Source of the DNA: Nonomuraea angiospora
GTDB lineage: Bacteria; Actinomycetota; Actinomycetes; Streptosporangiales; Streptosporangiaceae
Length of the DNA stretch: 64,000 nucleotides
Direction: 5' to 3'
Assembly (NCBI RefSeq): GCF_014873145.1
Contig: NZ_JADBEK010000001.1
Coordinates: 1,364,001-1,428,000, forward strand
In this document: positions 28,006 to 36,726 of the stretch, piece by piece
Numbering within the stretch: the stretch's first letter is position 1
Layout: each line of letters begins with the position of its first letter
Program-made: the position numbers and the translations under genes
The notes under the pieces: model-generated
Database searches by the model: none
Seen by the model: the letters and a program-made list of their open reading frames with translations, nothing else
Told to the model about the DNA's origin: nothing

Positions 28006-29337
28006 TCAAGCGTGCCAGTCGCCGGCCCCGCCGGGCACCGGCGCCTGCGGATCGTACGGGGTGCGGGTGAAGATGAACGTGTTGAGGTCGAGGTGGTCGG
28101 CGGCCACCCGCAGCGTCTCCCCGGCGTAGTAGCCGTCCAGCCCCAGCCACGTCCCGTCGGCCTGCGGCAGGAACCGCGAGGCCCGCCCGCCGCCTCCGAC
28201 CGGCTCCAGCGACAGGGCGCGCTCGGGCAGCAGCCGCAGCGTGTACGGCTTGGGCCCCCAGTGCCACAGCCCCGTCAGGGCCAGCAGGCCGGGATCGGCG
28301 GCGACCGGCTGCCATTCGTCCGGCAGGCGCGGCTCGTGCTCCTCCAGGATGCCCAGCAGGTCGGTCAGCAGCGAGCCGCGCACCCCCGCGGTCGTGTTGG
28401 CCATGAACAGCACCCCCACCCCGTCGGAGGGGTCGGCCCACACCGTGGCCAGGAACCCGGGCATCGACCCGCTGTGCCCCGCCAGCCGCCGCCCGCCGGG
28501 CCGGAACAGCTGCAGGCCCAGCCCGAACCCGACGGTCCAGGAGTCCCCGTCGTCCACCCCGACCGGCTCGCGCATCTCGGCCAGCGTGTCGCCGCACAGC
28601 ACGCCCGCGGTGTCGCCGCCCAGGAACGCGGCCCATCGCGCCAGGTCGTGCGGCGTGGACCACAACTGCCCGGCCGGCCCCATCGCCTCGGCGTCGTGCT
28701 CCGGCTCGGCCAGCACCGCGTCGGCGTAGGGGTGGACGGCGTATCCGGTGGCGTGCGGGGCGCGCGGCCGGGGAGTGGTGTCGTCCATGCCGAGCGGGTC
28801 GAGCACCTCCGACTGCAGCGCCTTGAGCCAGGTGGTGCCGCGCAGCCTGCCCACCAGCTCGCCCAGCAGGGCGAAGCCGACGTTGGAGTAGTGGAAGCGG
28901 CGTCCGGGGCGGTGCTTGAGGTCGCCGGGCCCGAGCCGCTCCAGCAGCTCGGCGACGGGGACGCCGGGGGTGCGCTCCCACCAGGCGGTAGGCGGCTCGG
29001 CGGTCAGGCCGGCGGTGTGCGACAGCAGCTGGGCGATGGTCAGGTGGCCCAGCTCGGTGCCCGGCAGGTGCGCCTCCAGCGGGTCGGACAGCCGCAGCGC
29101 GCCCTCGTCGCGCAGCCGCATGACCACGACGGCGACCATGCTCTTGGTGATCGACCCGATCCGGTACTGGGTGGCCTGGGTCGGCGGCGCGCCGTCCACC
29201 CGGCCGCGCCCGCCGAACCACGCCGGCCTCCCGTCCCGCACGATCGCCGCCGCCAGCGACGGCACCCTGCATTCGGCCTGTTCGACGGCCAGTCTGCGCA
29301 GCAGAGCGCGCGCCGTCGCGTGTTCCACCTGGCTCAT
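28006..29337 (-). CDS. Class C beta-lactamase-like serine hydrolase
   Basis: About 443 residues from ATG 29337 (TTG 29346 also possible). The SxxK nucleophile is in RIGSITKSMVA and the Y-x-N motif is YSN in RRFHYSNVGFALL; HTAGL and a late HSGSMPGF complete the usual pattern of the beta-lactamase/penicillin-binding/esterase superfamily. The C-terminal ~100 residues form an extra beta domain as in many actinomycete members. No signal peptide is seen, so an intracellular esterase or peptidase role is as likely as lactam hydrolysis. Confidence 0.87.
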   Translation of the reverse strand: MSQVEHATARALLRRLAVEQAECRVPSLAAAIVRDGRPAWFGGRGRVDGAPPTQATQYRIGSITKSMVAVVVMRLRDEGALRLSDPLEAHLPGTELGHLTIAQLLSHTAGLTAEPPTAWWERTPGVPVAELLERLGPGDLKHRPGRRFHYSNVGFALLGELVGRLRGTTWLKALQSEVLDPLGMDDTTPRPRAPHATGYAVHPYADAVLAEPEHDAEAMGPAGQLWSTPHDLARWAAFLGGDTAGVLCGDTLAEMREPVGVDDGDSWTVGFGLGLQLFRPGGRRLAGHSGSMPGFLATVWADPSDGVGVLFMANTTAGVRGSLLTDLLGILEEHEPRLPDEWQPVAADPGLLALTGLWHWGPKPYTLRLLPERALSLEPVGGGGRASRFLPQADGTWLGLDGYYAGETLRVAADHLDLNTFIFTRTPYDPQAPVPGGAGDWHA

Positions 29338-29355
29338 GAGCGACAAGATTAGCCG

Positions 29356-30909
29356 CTAGATGAGCACCAGCCGCGGGCCGATCAGCTCACCCTGGTGCGG
29401 CTGCGGGTGGGCCTGGTCGTGGTAGTAGTGCCCGGCGTACCAGATCACGACGTTGGTGCCGTCCAGGCTCTCGCCGTTGAGGAAGCGGTTGAGGGCCGCG
29501 CGGTCGCGCGGGCCGGGGTTGCCGTCGTCGAGCTCGCGGGGGTGGTGGCGCAGGAACCACAGGTCGGACACGCCGTAGGCGTCGGCGGTGCCGTCGAACT
29601 CGCCGGGGTGGATCTGGTAGCCGCGGCCCGAGGACTTGTCGCGCACCTGCCAGTACAGGGCAGGGTGGAGGCGTTTGCGGGAGGTCTCGCGGATGATCGG
29701 CACGGGTTCGGGGATGATCGAGCCGGTGTCGTCGATCTGCTCGACCACGTCGTTGCCGGCGCCCTCGATGTCGAAGTCGAGCCGCCAGTAGGCGTGGTGG
29801 CGGTGCACCATGCACGTCATCGGGTTGGCGGTGGCGGCGAACCCGAAGCGGGGGCTGATGTCGCCGTTGTCGGCCAGGCGCCAGTCGCTGGCGTAGCGGT
29901 ACCAGCCGGCGGCCAGCTCGCTGACGATCCGCAGCTGCTCGCCGTCGTGGTGGAAGGCCACGCCCTGGAAGTTGCCGGCGTCGGTCGAGGGGCGTTCGAG
30001 GATGGTACGGGGCGGGCTGTCGCACAGCCGCCACCCCCAGCCGACCGGGTCGGTGCCGGTGGCGTTGAAGCGGGTCTCGAAACCGGCGTCGTCGCGGAAG
30101 GTCGTGCCCTCCTCGTACTCGACGTTCAGGACGGGCACGTGGGCCTGCCGGAGCACGAGCCGGCCCCGGTAGCGCACGTCGCGCAGCTCGACGCCGCCGC
30201 CGACGCCGGGGTTCTGCGGGGCCGAGGCGCGCGGGCGCACCACCAGCAGGTTCCACAGCTCGGTGGAGCCGCGCTGGACGCGCACCCGTACCTGGTTGGG
30301 GCCGCCGTGGTCGGTCAGCGCGTCGATGCCCTCGGGGACGCTGTGCTCGCAGTCGTGGTGCATGCGCACGTTGATCCCGGACGGGGTCCAGTCGACGGCG
30401 CGGTTGACCAGGTCGACGGCGACGATGCGGTGGCGCAGCCCGGTGGGCTCGCCGGGGGTGTAGAGGCCGAGGGTGGGGCGGCGCACGGTGGTGCCGTCGG
30501 GGTTCTCCAGGTCGGCCAGCGGCGGCATGGGCCGGTAGACGACCACGTCCTGGCCGGCCGGGAAGCGCGGGTCGGCGCGCAGGATCTGTGCGGCGGCCGC
30601 CAGCTCCTCGCGGCTGGGCTGCGGCCGGTGGGCGCTGGGGCGCAGCTCGGCGCGTTCGGGCCGGTCGAGGGTGCCGCGCAGCTCGACGGCGCGGTTGCCG
30701 ACCGGGTCGAACACGGTGGCCTGGAACGGCGCGTTCTCCCCGGGGTCGTGGCCCAGGCCGGGCGCGAAGGCCACGGCGAGCCGGCCGGGGTCGGCGACCT
30801 CGAGCGCGGCCAGCGCGTCCGGGTGCTCGGCGACCGCCTGGCGCAGCTGCTGCGCGGTCAGGCCCGCGCGGGGGACCGCTTCGATCGTGACGCGTACTTC
30901 GTCGCTCAT
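29356..30909 (-). CDS. Copper amine oxidase-like protein with altered TPQ site
   Basis: 517 residues from ATG 30909, chosen because GGAGA lies upstream. The C-terminal two thirds follow the copper amine oxidase catalytic domain: the RYRGR-VLR-HVPVLNVEYEEGTTFRDD block, the putative TPQ strand (GWYRYASDW, Y337), the H-x-H copper ligands H369/H371, and a late HYYHDQAH stretch for the third His. The TPQ consensus is N-Y-D/E-Y, but here it is W-Y-R-Y, so cofactor formation is doubtful. It is also shorter than usual (640-680). No signal peptide. It may be an inactive or differently acting homolog. Confidence 0.75.
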   Translation of the reverse strand: MSDEVRVTIEAVPRAGLTAQQLRQAVAEHPDALAALEVADPGRLAVAFAPGLGHDPGENAPFQATVFDPVGNRAVELRGTLDRPERAELRPSAHRPQPSREELAAAAQILRADPRFPAGQDVVVYRPMPPLADLENPDGTTVRRPTLGLYTPGEPTGLRHRIVAVDLVNRAVDWTPSGINVRMHHDCEHSVPEGIDALTDHGGPNQVRVRVQRGSTELWNLLVVRPRASAPQNPGVGGGVELRDVRYRGRLVLRQAHVPVLNVEYEEGTTFRDDAGFETRFNATGTDPVGWGWRLCDSPPRTILERPSTDAGNFQGVAFHHDGEQLRIVSELAAGWYRYASDWRLADNGDISPRFGFAATANPMTCMVHRHHAYWRLDFDIEGAGNDVVEQIDDTGSIIPEPVPIIRETSRKRLHPALYWQVRDKSSGRGYQIHPGEFDGTADAYGVSDLWFLRHHPRELDDGNPGPRDRAALNRFLNGESLDGTNVVIWYAGHYYHDQAHPQPHQGELIGPRLVLI

Positions 30910-31107
30910 GAGCTGTCTCCTTGGCACGGCTGGTCGGTAAGGGCCGCTGGTGCGTTATCGGGCCGGGACGCCGTGGCGTTAGCCCGCCCGCGGCGATCCG
31001 CAAGCCGTCGAATTAAAGTGGATATCGACGCGTATAGTCGAGAATACAAACAGCCCGATCTGTGAATATTTCCGGAAAGGGCCGAGGATTTCCCGGCTGA
31101 ATTATTC

Positions 31108-31136
31108 TTGACATCGCCAGTCACACGAATGACCAT
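31108..31136 (+). promoter_or_regulatory. Possible promoter of the nucleoside-type operon
   Basis: TTGACA at 31108-31113 matches the sigma-70 -35 consensus. A 17-base spacer leads to GACCAT (weak -10). A start site 7-9 bases later would fall at the GTG start codon at 31145, so the message may be leaderless. Confidence 0.4.
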
Positions 31137-31144
31137 GCTGTTCT

Positions 31145-31855
31145 GTGACCCCTCCGAAGAATGGCACGACCGGGCCGCCCGCGATCGAAGGCCGCAGCAA
31201 ACGGATCTGGCCGCGCGACGACGGCACCTGCGTGGTCGAGCTGATCCCCAGCCTGCGCAGCTACACCTTCGACCGCGACGAGCTGGTGCCGGCGACCGCG
31301 CGCCTGCGCCTCGACTTCTACGAGCGTGCGGCCCGCGCGCTGCACGCCGCCGGCATGCGCACGGTGTTCAGGGAGCGGCTCGGCGAGACCACCTATCTCG
31401 CCGACTACGTGCCGGCCCCGCCTTTCGAGGTCATCGTCAAGAACCGGGCCGTCGGATCGACCGTCCGCAAATATCCCGGCCTCTTCCCAGAAGGTCATGT
31501 CTTCCATCCCCCGGTGGTGAAGTTCGACTTCCGGATCGACCCCGAGGACCAGCCCATCGGCGAAGACTATCTGTGGGCCTATGGAGTGGATGTCGAGGAG
31601 TTCCGCCGCATTGCCCGGCAATGCAATGACTGCCTCCGCAAGTGGCTGGAGCCGCTCGATCTCTGGGATTTCTGCCTGATCATCGGCCCGGGACCCGAAG
31701 GCGATCCCATCATCAATTCCGAAATATCGCCCGACTGCATGCGGCTGCGCGATCGCCAGGGCAACTCGCTGGACAAGGACCTGTTCCGGCAGGGGGCCGG
31801 CCACGAGCACATCGTCTCCGTCTGGTCCGCGCTGGTCGGCAGGCTCCCGGCATGA
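31145..31855 (+). CDS. SAICAR synthetase (PurC)-like ligase, probable nucleoside-biosynthetic
   Basis: 236 residues from GTG. PurC landmarks are present: EGRSKRIW (15-22) in the ATP-binding lobe, VKNRAVGSTVRKYPG (98-112) and the metal/substrate segment NSEISPDCMRLRD (191-203) followed by SLDKDLFRQ. Housekeeping PurC joins aspartate to CAIR in purine synthesis. Here the gene leads an operon with an SDR and nucleotide-processing enzymes and no other purine genes. Pentostatin PenC and coformycin CofC are PurC-like enzymes working beside an SDR, so the same role is proposed. Codon use is less GC-biased than its neighbours, hinting at transfer. ATGA overlap with the SDR gene. Confidence 0.85.
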   Translation: MTPPKNGTTGPPAIEGRSKRIWPRDDGTCVVELIPSLRSYTFDRDELVPATARLRLDFYERAARALHAAGMRTVFRERLGETTYLADYVPAPPFEVIVKNRAVGSTVRKYPGLFPEGHVFHPPVVKFDFRIDPEDQPIGEDYLWAYGVDVEEFRRIARQCNDCLRKWLEPLDLWDFCLIIGPGPEGDPIINSEISPDCMRLRDRQGNSLDKDLFRQGAGHEHIVSVWSALVGRLPA

Positions 31856-32553
31856 CCGGGGCGCATCGCCCGGTCGCCCTCGTGACCGGGGCCAACCGGG
31901 GCACCGGCCTGGCCATCGCCGCGGAGCTCCACGCGGGCGGCTGGGAGGCATGGGGGCTCAACCGCACCCCGGCGGGAAAGCCGTGGCTCCCCGAAGCCCC
32001 GTGCGACCTGGAGTCGGCCGACGCGGTGACGGCCGCCGTCGAGACGGTCGCGCGCCGGCGGGGGCGCATCGACGCGCTCGTCGTCAACGCGGTGGCGCGG
32101 TCACTGGGCAGGATCGGCACGCTCGGCCTGGCCGACTGGCGGGCCGCGTTCGACGTCAACATCGTCTCCGTGCTGCCGCTGCTCCAGGCGGCCCTGCCGC
32201 ACCTGCGCCCGCGCAAGGGCAGCATCGTCCTGATGGGCAGCCACGCCGGGAGCCGCTACTTCGAGGGCGGCGCGGCCTACTGCGCCAGCAAAGCGGCCCT
32301 CAAGGCGCTGGCCGAGGTGCTCCTGCTGGAGGAGCGCCCCAACGGGGTCCGCACCACGCTGATCAATCCCGGCGCGATCGCCAACGAGATCGGTGACGAC
32401 TCACCGTTCAAGCTGTCGACGTCCTCCGTCGCCCGAGCCGTGCGGTGGGTGGTCGAGGCGCCCGCCGACACCGCGATCGGCGAGATCGAACTGCGCCCGG
32501 CGCACCTGCCCGACATGGCGGTGACCGGCCTGAACCGGCTCCAAGCGGTCTGA
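31852..32553 (+). CDS. Short-chain dehydrogenase/reductase, PenB-like candidate
   Basis: 233 residues. The cofactor motif TGANRGTG is at 12-19, the catalytic Ser at S130 and YxxxK at Y143/K147 (AAYCASKAAL). The start overlaps the PurC-like stop. In pentostatin and coformycin clusters an SDR reduces the 8-keto diazepine base to the alcohol that makes the product a transition-state inhibitor of adenosine deaminase. A similar role here is inferred from gene neighbourhood only; SDR sequence alone does not fix the substrate. Confidence 0.88.
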   Translation: MTGAHRPVALVTGANRGTGLAIAAELHAGGWEAWGLNRTPAGKPWLPEAPCDLESADAVTAAVETVARRRGRIDALVVNAVARSLGRIGTLGLADWRAAFDVNIVSVLPLLQAALPHLRPRKGSIVLMGSHAGSRYFEGGAAYCASKAALKALAEVLLLEERPNGVRTTLINPGAIANEIGDDSPFKLSTSSVARAVRWVVEAPADTAIGEIELRPAHLPDMAVTGLNRLQAV

Positions 32554-32610
32554 AGCCGCCCGCCCGGCGCCGAGCCGCAATCTCTCCATCTCCGCGAGGG
32601 GGACCCTGCC

Positions 32611-33765
32611 ATGACATCCATTCTCGAGCGCGAACCCGTGCCCGCACGCGCCGGACACGCCTCGCGCGCCTGCGACCTGCCCGTGCTGCGCGGCGCCCAG
32701 GCCGACTGGCCGATGCCGCCCGCCCGCACGATCCTGATCGCGCACCTGCTCGACACCGCGGTGCCCTACGTGCGGCTGCTGAGCCGCTCCACCGACCTCG
32801 CCCAGATCGTGCCGGTGCCCTACAGCGCCCAGCCGGAGGCGCTGGCGCTGCTGGGCGACCTTCCGGTGAGCATTCCGGCCTCGATCGAGGAGGTCGGGCC
32901 CATGGCGGTCGCCGCCGCCCAGCGGGCCGCGCGGCAGGGCGATTCGCCGGTGATGATCCAGGAGGTCGGCGGCTACTGCGCCGGGGCGGTGCGAGACCTG
33001 GCCGGGGTGCCGGGCTTTCGCGGCATCGTGGAGGACACCAAGCAAGGGCAGTGGCAGTACGAGCGCGCCGCGCCGCTTCCCCTGCCGGTCTTCACCATCG
33101 CCGACAGCCCGCTGAAGGCCCTGGAGGACGTCCAGGTCGGGCGGTCGGTGGCCTACAGCGTCGAGCGCCTGCTGCGGCTGCGCTTCTACCGGCTCCTCAG
33201 CGAACGCCGCGTCCTCGTGCTCGGCTACGGCGGGATCGGCACGGCCCTGGCCGAGCACCTGCGCCGCACCGGAGTCCAGGTCGCCGTCTACGATCCCGAC
33301 GACATCCGGATGTCCGCCGCCCTGGTGCACGGGTTCCGCGTGGGCCCGCGCCAGGACCTGCTCTCCTGGGCCGAGGTGATCATCGGCGTGTCCGGCCACC
33401 GCGCCCTCACCACGGCCGACCTGCCGCACCTGCGCGACGGCGTCGTGCTGGCCAGCGGAAGCTCCAAGCAGGTCGAGTTCGACGTCAAGGGCCTGCGCCG
33501 CGCGGCGTCGGCCTCGGCCGAGGTCGACGAGGTGCTCGAACTGCGGGTGGCCGATCGCACCGTCTATCTGCTCAACGACGGCAAGCCCGTGAACTTCATG
33601 GAGCACAGCATCCTCGGTTCGGTCCTTGACCTGGTCTACACCGAGCTGTATCTGTGCACGCGTGAGCTGGCTCGGCAGACCTGGGAGCCGGGGCTGCACC
33701 GCCTCGACCCGCGGCTGCAGCGGGAGCTGGCGCAGCGCTGGCGGGAGGAGTACGGACAACGGTGA
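32611..33765 (+). CDS. S-adenosylhomocysteine hydrolase-like NAD-binding protein
   Basis: 384 residues. The central Rossmann motif VLVLGYGGIGTALAEHL (201-217) and the block NDGKPVNFMEHSILG near the C-terminus match the SAH hydrolase fold, but the protein is shorter than SAH hydrolase (430-490) and diverged elsewhere. SAH hydrolase works by oxidising the ribose 3'-OH with tightly held NAD. A homolog in a nucleoside-type operon could do redox editing of the ribose, such as 3'-oxidation for epimerisation or deoxygenation. Its stop overlaps the HD gene start (GTGA). An ordinary housekeeping SAH hydrolase is unlikely given the divergence. Confidence 0.75.
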   Translation: MTSILEREPVPARAGHASRACDLPVLRGAQADWPMPPARTILIAHLLDTAVPYVRLLSRSTDLAQIVPVPYSAQPEALALLGDLPVSIPASIEEVGPMAVAAAQRAARQGDSPVMIQEVGGYCAGAVRDLAGVPGFRGIVEDTKQGQWQYERAAPLPLPVFTIADSPLKALEDVQVGRSVAYSVERLLRLRFYRLLSERRVLVLGYGGIGTALAEHLRRTGVQVAVYDPDDIRMSAALVHGFRVGPRQDLLSWAEVIIGVSGHRALTTADLPHLRDGVVLASGSSKQVEFDVKGLRRAASASAEVDEVLELRVADRTVYLLNDGKPVNFMEHSILGSVLDLVYTELYLCTRELARQTWEPGLHRLDPRLQRELAQRWREEYGQR

Positions 33766-34718
33766 ATGCGATTCTCGAGAAGGTGCGGGCCCGCGTGGCG
33801 GTCGACTTCGCGACCGCCGACCCGGCCCACGACCTCGGCCACGTCGACCGGGTCGCCGCCCTGGCGGGGGAGATCGCGGCCCGGACGGGCGCCGACCCCC
33901 GCATCGCGCAGGTGGCGGCGTACGTTCATGACTACCACCGGGTAGAGGAGGCCAGACGCGACCGGCGGCCCATCCGGCCCGAGGACGCCCGCGCGGCCGT
34001 GCTGGAGGTGCTGGAAGGGTGCGGAGTGCCGCAGGAGTGGCATCCGCCCATCCTGCGCGCGGTGGAGCTGACAGGCCGCTACCGCTTCGCCGAGGACGAC
34101 CTCGACGACGGGTGCCCGGTCGCCGCGGCGGTCCACGACGCCGACAACCTCGACGCCATGGGAGCCATCGGCATCGGCCGGGCCTTCGCCTACGGCGGGC
34201 TGCTCGGCGAGCCGCTGTGGGACCCGGGCACCGCTCTCCAGGAGGTCTACCAGGAGGGCGAGACCTCCTCGGTGCTGGCCCACCTCTACGAGAAGCTGGT
34301 CCGGCTGGAGCAGGACATGCTCACCGAGCCCGCACGCCGGATGGCGGCCGACCGGGCGCTGCTGCTGCACCGGTTCGCCGCCGGGTTCCGATCCGAGTGG
34401 GACCGGGCGCAGGCGGCCGGCTCGCGGGTCCGGTGGGACCCGCGCACCCGCTTCCTGTCGGTGGAGGAGCCCCGCGGCGAGGCCGATGAGCCGGTCGTCC
34501 GGGTCGGCTTCCGCGGGCAGGTCTCGCTGACCTTCGACGAGCAGGGACACCCGGCCGAGGTCCACCTGCTGGACGTGCCGGACCTGCTGGCCACCGGCGT
34601 GCGGATCGTCCTGTCCCAGGGCCGGCCGCACCACCGCATCGAGGGGATCGGGGACATCGAGCTGCAACTGCGCGAGAACCGGCCGGTGGCGCTCCAGCTG
34701 CACCTGCGGAGCCGGTGA
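33762..34718 (+). CDS. HD-domain metal-dependent phosphohydrolase
   Basis: 318 residues. The HD metal site is visible: H23 in AHDLGH, H56-D57 in VHDYHR, and D127 in VHDADNLDAMG. The C-terminal ~80 residues form a separate small beta domain. HD enzymes remove phosphates from nucleotides. In the fungal cordycepin/pentostatin cluster an HD phosphohydrolase (Cns2) dephosphorylates the nucleotide intermediate, a useful parallel. GTG start overlapping the preceding stop; its own stop overlaps the MFS start. Confidence 0.85.
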   Translation: MNAILEKVRARVAVDFATADPAHDLGHVDRVAALAGEIAARTGADPRIAQVAAYVHDYHRVEEARRDRRPIRPEDARAAVLEVLEGCGVPQEWHPPILRAVELTGRYRFAEDDLDDGCPVAAAVHDADNLDAMGAIGIGRAFAYGGLLGEPLWDPGTALQEVYQEGETSSVLAHLYEKLVRLEQDMLTEPARRMAADRALLLHRFAAGFRSEWDRAQAAGSRVRWDPRTRFLSVEEPRGEADEPVVRVGFRGQVSLTFDEQGHPAEVHLLDVPDLLATGVRIVLSQGRPHHRIEGIGDIELQLRENRPVALQLHLRSR

Positions 34719-35920
34719 TGGGTTATCTCAGCCTGCTCCGGGCTCCGTACGTGACGCGGCTGCTGCTCGGGACGCTGGTCGGGAGGCTGCCCAGCGCGAT
34801 GGCGGCGCTGGCGATCCCGCTGGTCCTGCGGCAGGCGGGCGCCGGCTACGACTTCGTCGGCCTGGCCGCCGGAGCCTTCGCCATCGCCGCCGCCGGCGGC
34901 GGGCCGGTGCTCGGCCGGCTGGTGGATCGGGTCGGCCAGGTCCGGGTCCTGGTGCCGGCCGCGGTCGTGGCCGGCGCTGGCCTGATCGCGATCGCGGTGG
35001 CCCCCTCCGAGCCCGCGGCCGTCGTCGCGGGCGCCCTCCTGGCGGGGGCGGCGACCCCGCCGCTGGAGCCCTGCCTCAGGGTGCTGTGGCCCGATCTGGT
35101 GCCGCCCGCCCGGCTGGAGTCGGCCTACGCCATGGACTCGGCCTCCCAGGAGCTCGTCTTCGTCGGCGGCCCGCTGGTCGTGGCCGGCTGCGTGGCGGCC
35201 GGGTCCACGGCGGGCGCCCTGTGGGTGGGGGCGCTGCTGGGCCTGCTGGGCGTGTTCGTGGTGGCCACCGCGGCGCCCACCCGCGCCTGGAAGGCGCCGC
35301 TGCGCTCGCCCGACTGGCTCGGGCCGCTGCGCAGCCGCGGTCTGACCGTGCTGCTGGTGAGCCTGACCGGGGTCGGCGCCGCCATCGGCGGCCTCAACGT
35401 CCTGGTGGTCTTCTACACCGAGCACCGCCACGTGCCGGGCGGGGCGGCCACGCTGCTGGCGCTCAACGCCTTCGGCGCCCTGGTCGGCGGTCTCGGCTAC
35501 GGCGCCGTGCGCTGGTCGTCCTCGCCGCCGCGGCGGACGCTGCTGCTGACCGTCGCCCTCGCCGCCGCGTACGCGCTGCTGTGCCTGGTGCCGTCGCCGC
35601 CGTACATGGCCGCCCTCATGATCCTCACCGGGCTCTTCCTCGCGCCCGTGCTGACGGCCGCGTTCGTCCTGGTCGGAAAGCTCGCCCCGGCCGGTACGGT
35701 CACCGAGGCCTTCGCCTGGCTGGTCACGCTGATGACCACGGGCATCGCCCTGGGATCGACCGCGGCGGGCCTCGTCCTTGCACACGCCACGGAGTCCTGG
35801 GCCGCCTGCGTCGGGGTGCTGGGCGTGGCCGTGGGCGTCGTCGTCCTGGCGGCCGGGCAGCGGTGCCTCGCGGCCGGGAGCTCCGACACCGCCGACGACC
35901 CCGCGGGCGCCGCCGTATGA
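34718..35920 (+). CDS. MFS transporter, probable exporter of the operon product
   Basis: About 400 residues with 12 predicted membrane helices. The loop between helices 2 and 3 (GRLVDRVGQVRVLV) matches the MFS motif A pattern. The ATG at 34718 overlaps the HD stop (TGATG); GTG 34715 is an alternative. Its placement inside the six-gene operon suggests efflux of the product for self-protection. Confidence 0.88.
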   Translation: MGYLSLLRAPYVTRLLLGTLVGRLPSAMAALAIPLVLRQAGAGYDFVGLAAGAFAIAAAGGGPVLGRLVDRVGQVRVLVPAAVVAGAGLIAIAVAPSEPAAVVAGALLAGAATPPLEPCLRVLWPDLVPPARLESAYAMDSASQELVFVGGPLVVAGCVAAGSTAGALWVGALLGLLGVFVVATAAPTRAWKAPLRSPDWLGPLRSRGLTVLLVSLTGVGAAIGGLNVLVVFYTEHRHVPGGAATLLALNAFGALVGGLGYGAVRWSSSPPRRTLLLTVALAAAYALLCLVPSPPYMAALMILTGLFLAPVLTAAFVLVGKLAPAGTVTEAFAWLVTLMTTGIALGSTAAGLVLAHATESWAACVGVLGVAVGVVVLAAGQRCLAAGSSDTADDPAGAAV

Positions 35921-36726
35921 CACGGATCCAGCTGGTCTGCACGGACCTGGACGGGGTGCTGCTCACCAGCGCCGGCGGCCTCAGCCACGACACCCGCAGG
36001 GCGCTGGCCGAGGCCCGCGCCGCCGGCCTCCAGGTCATGGTCGCCACCGGGCGGCCCACCCGGGACGCTCTGGACTGGGCGCTGGAGGCCGGCCTGCGGG
36101 GCCTGCTCGCCTGCAGCAACGGCGCGGTGATCTGGGACACCTGCGCCGAACGGGTGCTGTTCGACCACTGCTTCACCGCCGGCCAGCTCAAGCAGGTCCT
36201 CGTCTGGGCCGAACGGTCGGTGCCGGGCGGCGTCCTGGGGCTCGACACCGAGCACGAGCTGACACTGCAACCCGGCTTCGCCGACCTGGTGCCCGACTGC
36301 TGGCCCCACGCCGTCTCGGCCGATCTCATCGGCCGCGCCACTGCCGGCAACCGCGCGGTCAAGGTGCTCCTGGCCCATCCCGAGCTGTCGCCGGCCCAGC
36401 TCGGCGGCGCGTTCGCCGGCGCGCTCGCCGGCGGGGCGGTCACCGGGCTGCGGGCCACCTTCTCCACCGCGCACTTCCTGGAGATCTCTCCGGAGCACGC
36501 CAACAAGGGCCAGGCCCTGCGATGGGCGGCCGCGCACCGGCGCGTCCCCCTCGCCGCCACGGCCGCCGTGGGCGACATGCCCAACGACCTTCCCATGCTC
36601 CGCCAGGCCGGACTGCCCGCGGCCGTCGCCAACGCCCACCCCGAGGTCAAGGCGGCCGCCCGGATCCTGCTGCCCAGCAACGACGACGACGGCGTGGCCT
36701 CGCTGATCCGCACCGTCCTGCGCTGA
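35917..36726 (+). CDS. HAD-superfamily phosphatase (Cof type)
   Basis: 269 residues. HAD motif I is CTDLDGVLL (nucleophile D10), motif II is in ATGRP, and motif IV is VGDMPNDLPML. Members with this cap dephosphorylate sugar phosphates and nucleotides. The ATGA overlap with the MFS gene makes it the last gene of the nucleoside-type operon. It may remove the 5'-phosphate from the final nucleotide. Confidence 0.88.
   Translation: MTRIQLVCTDLDGVLLTSAGGLSHDTRRALAEARAAGLQVMVATGRPTRDALDWALEAGLRGLLACSNGAVIWDTCAERVLFDHCFTAGQLKQVLVWAERSVPGGVLGLDTEHELTLQPGFADLVPDCWPHAVSADLIGRATAGNRAVKVLLAHPELSPAQLGGAFAGALAGGAVTGLRATFSTAHFLEISPEHANKGQALRWAAAHRRVPLAATAAVGDMPNDLPMLRQAGLPAAVANAHPEVKAAARILLPSNDDDGVASLIRTVLR

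Noticed and set aside
31145..31855. Housekeeping purC
   Set aside because: No other purine synthesis genes nearby, and it is coupled to SDR and nucleotide-processing genes; a biosynthetic-cluster role is more likely, though not proven.
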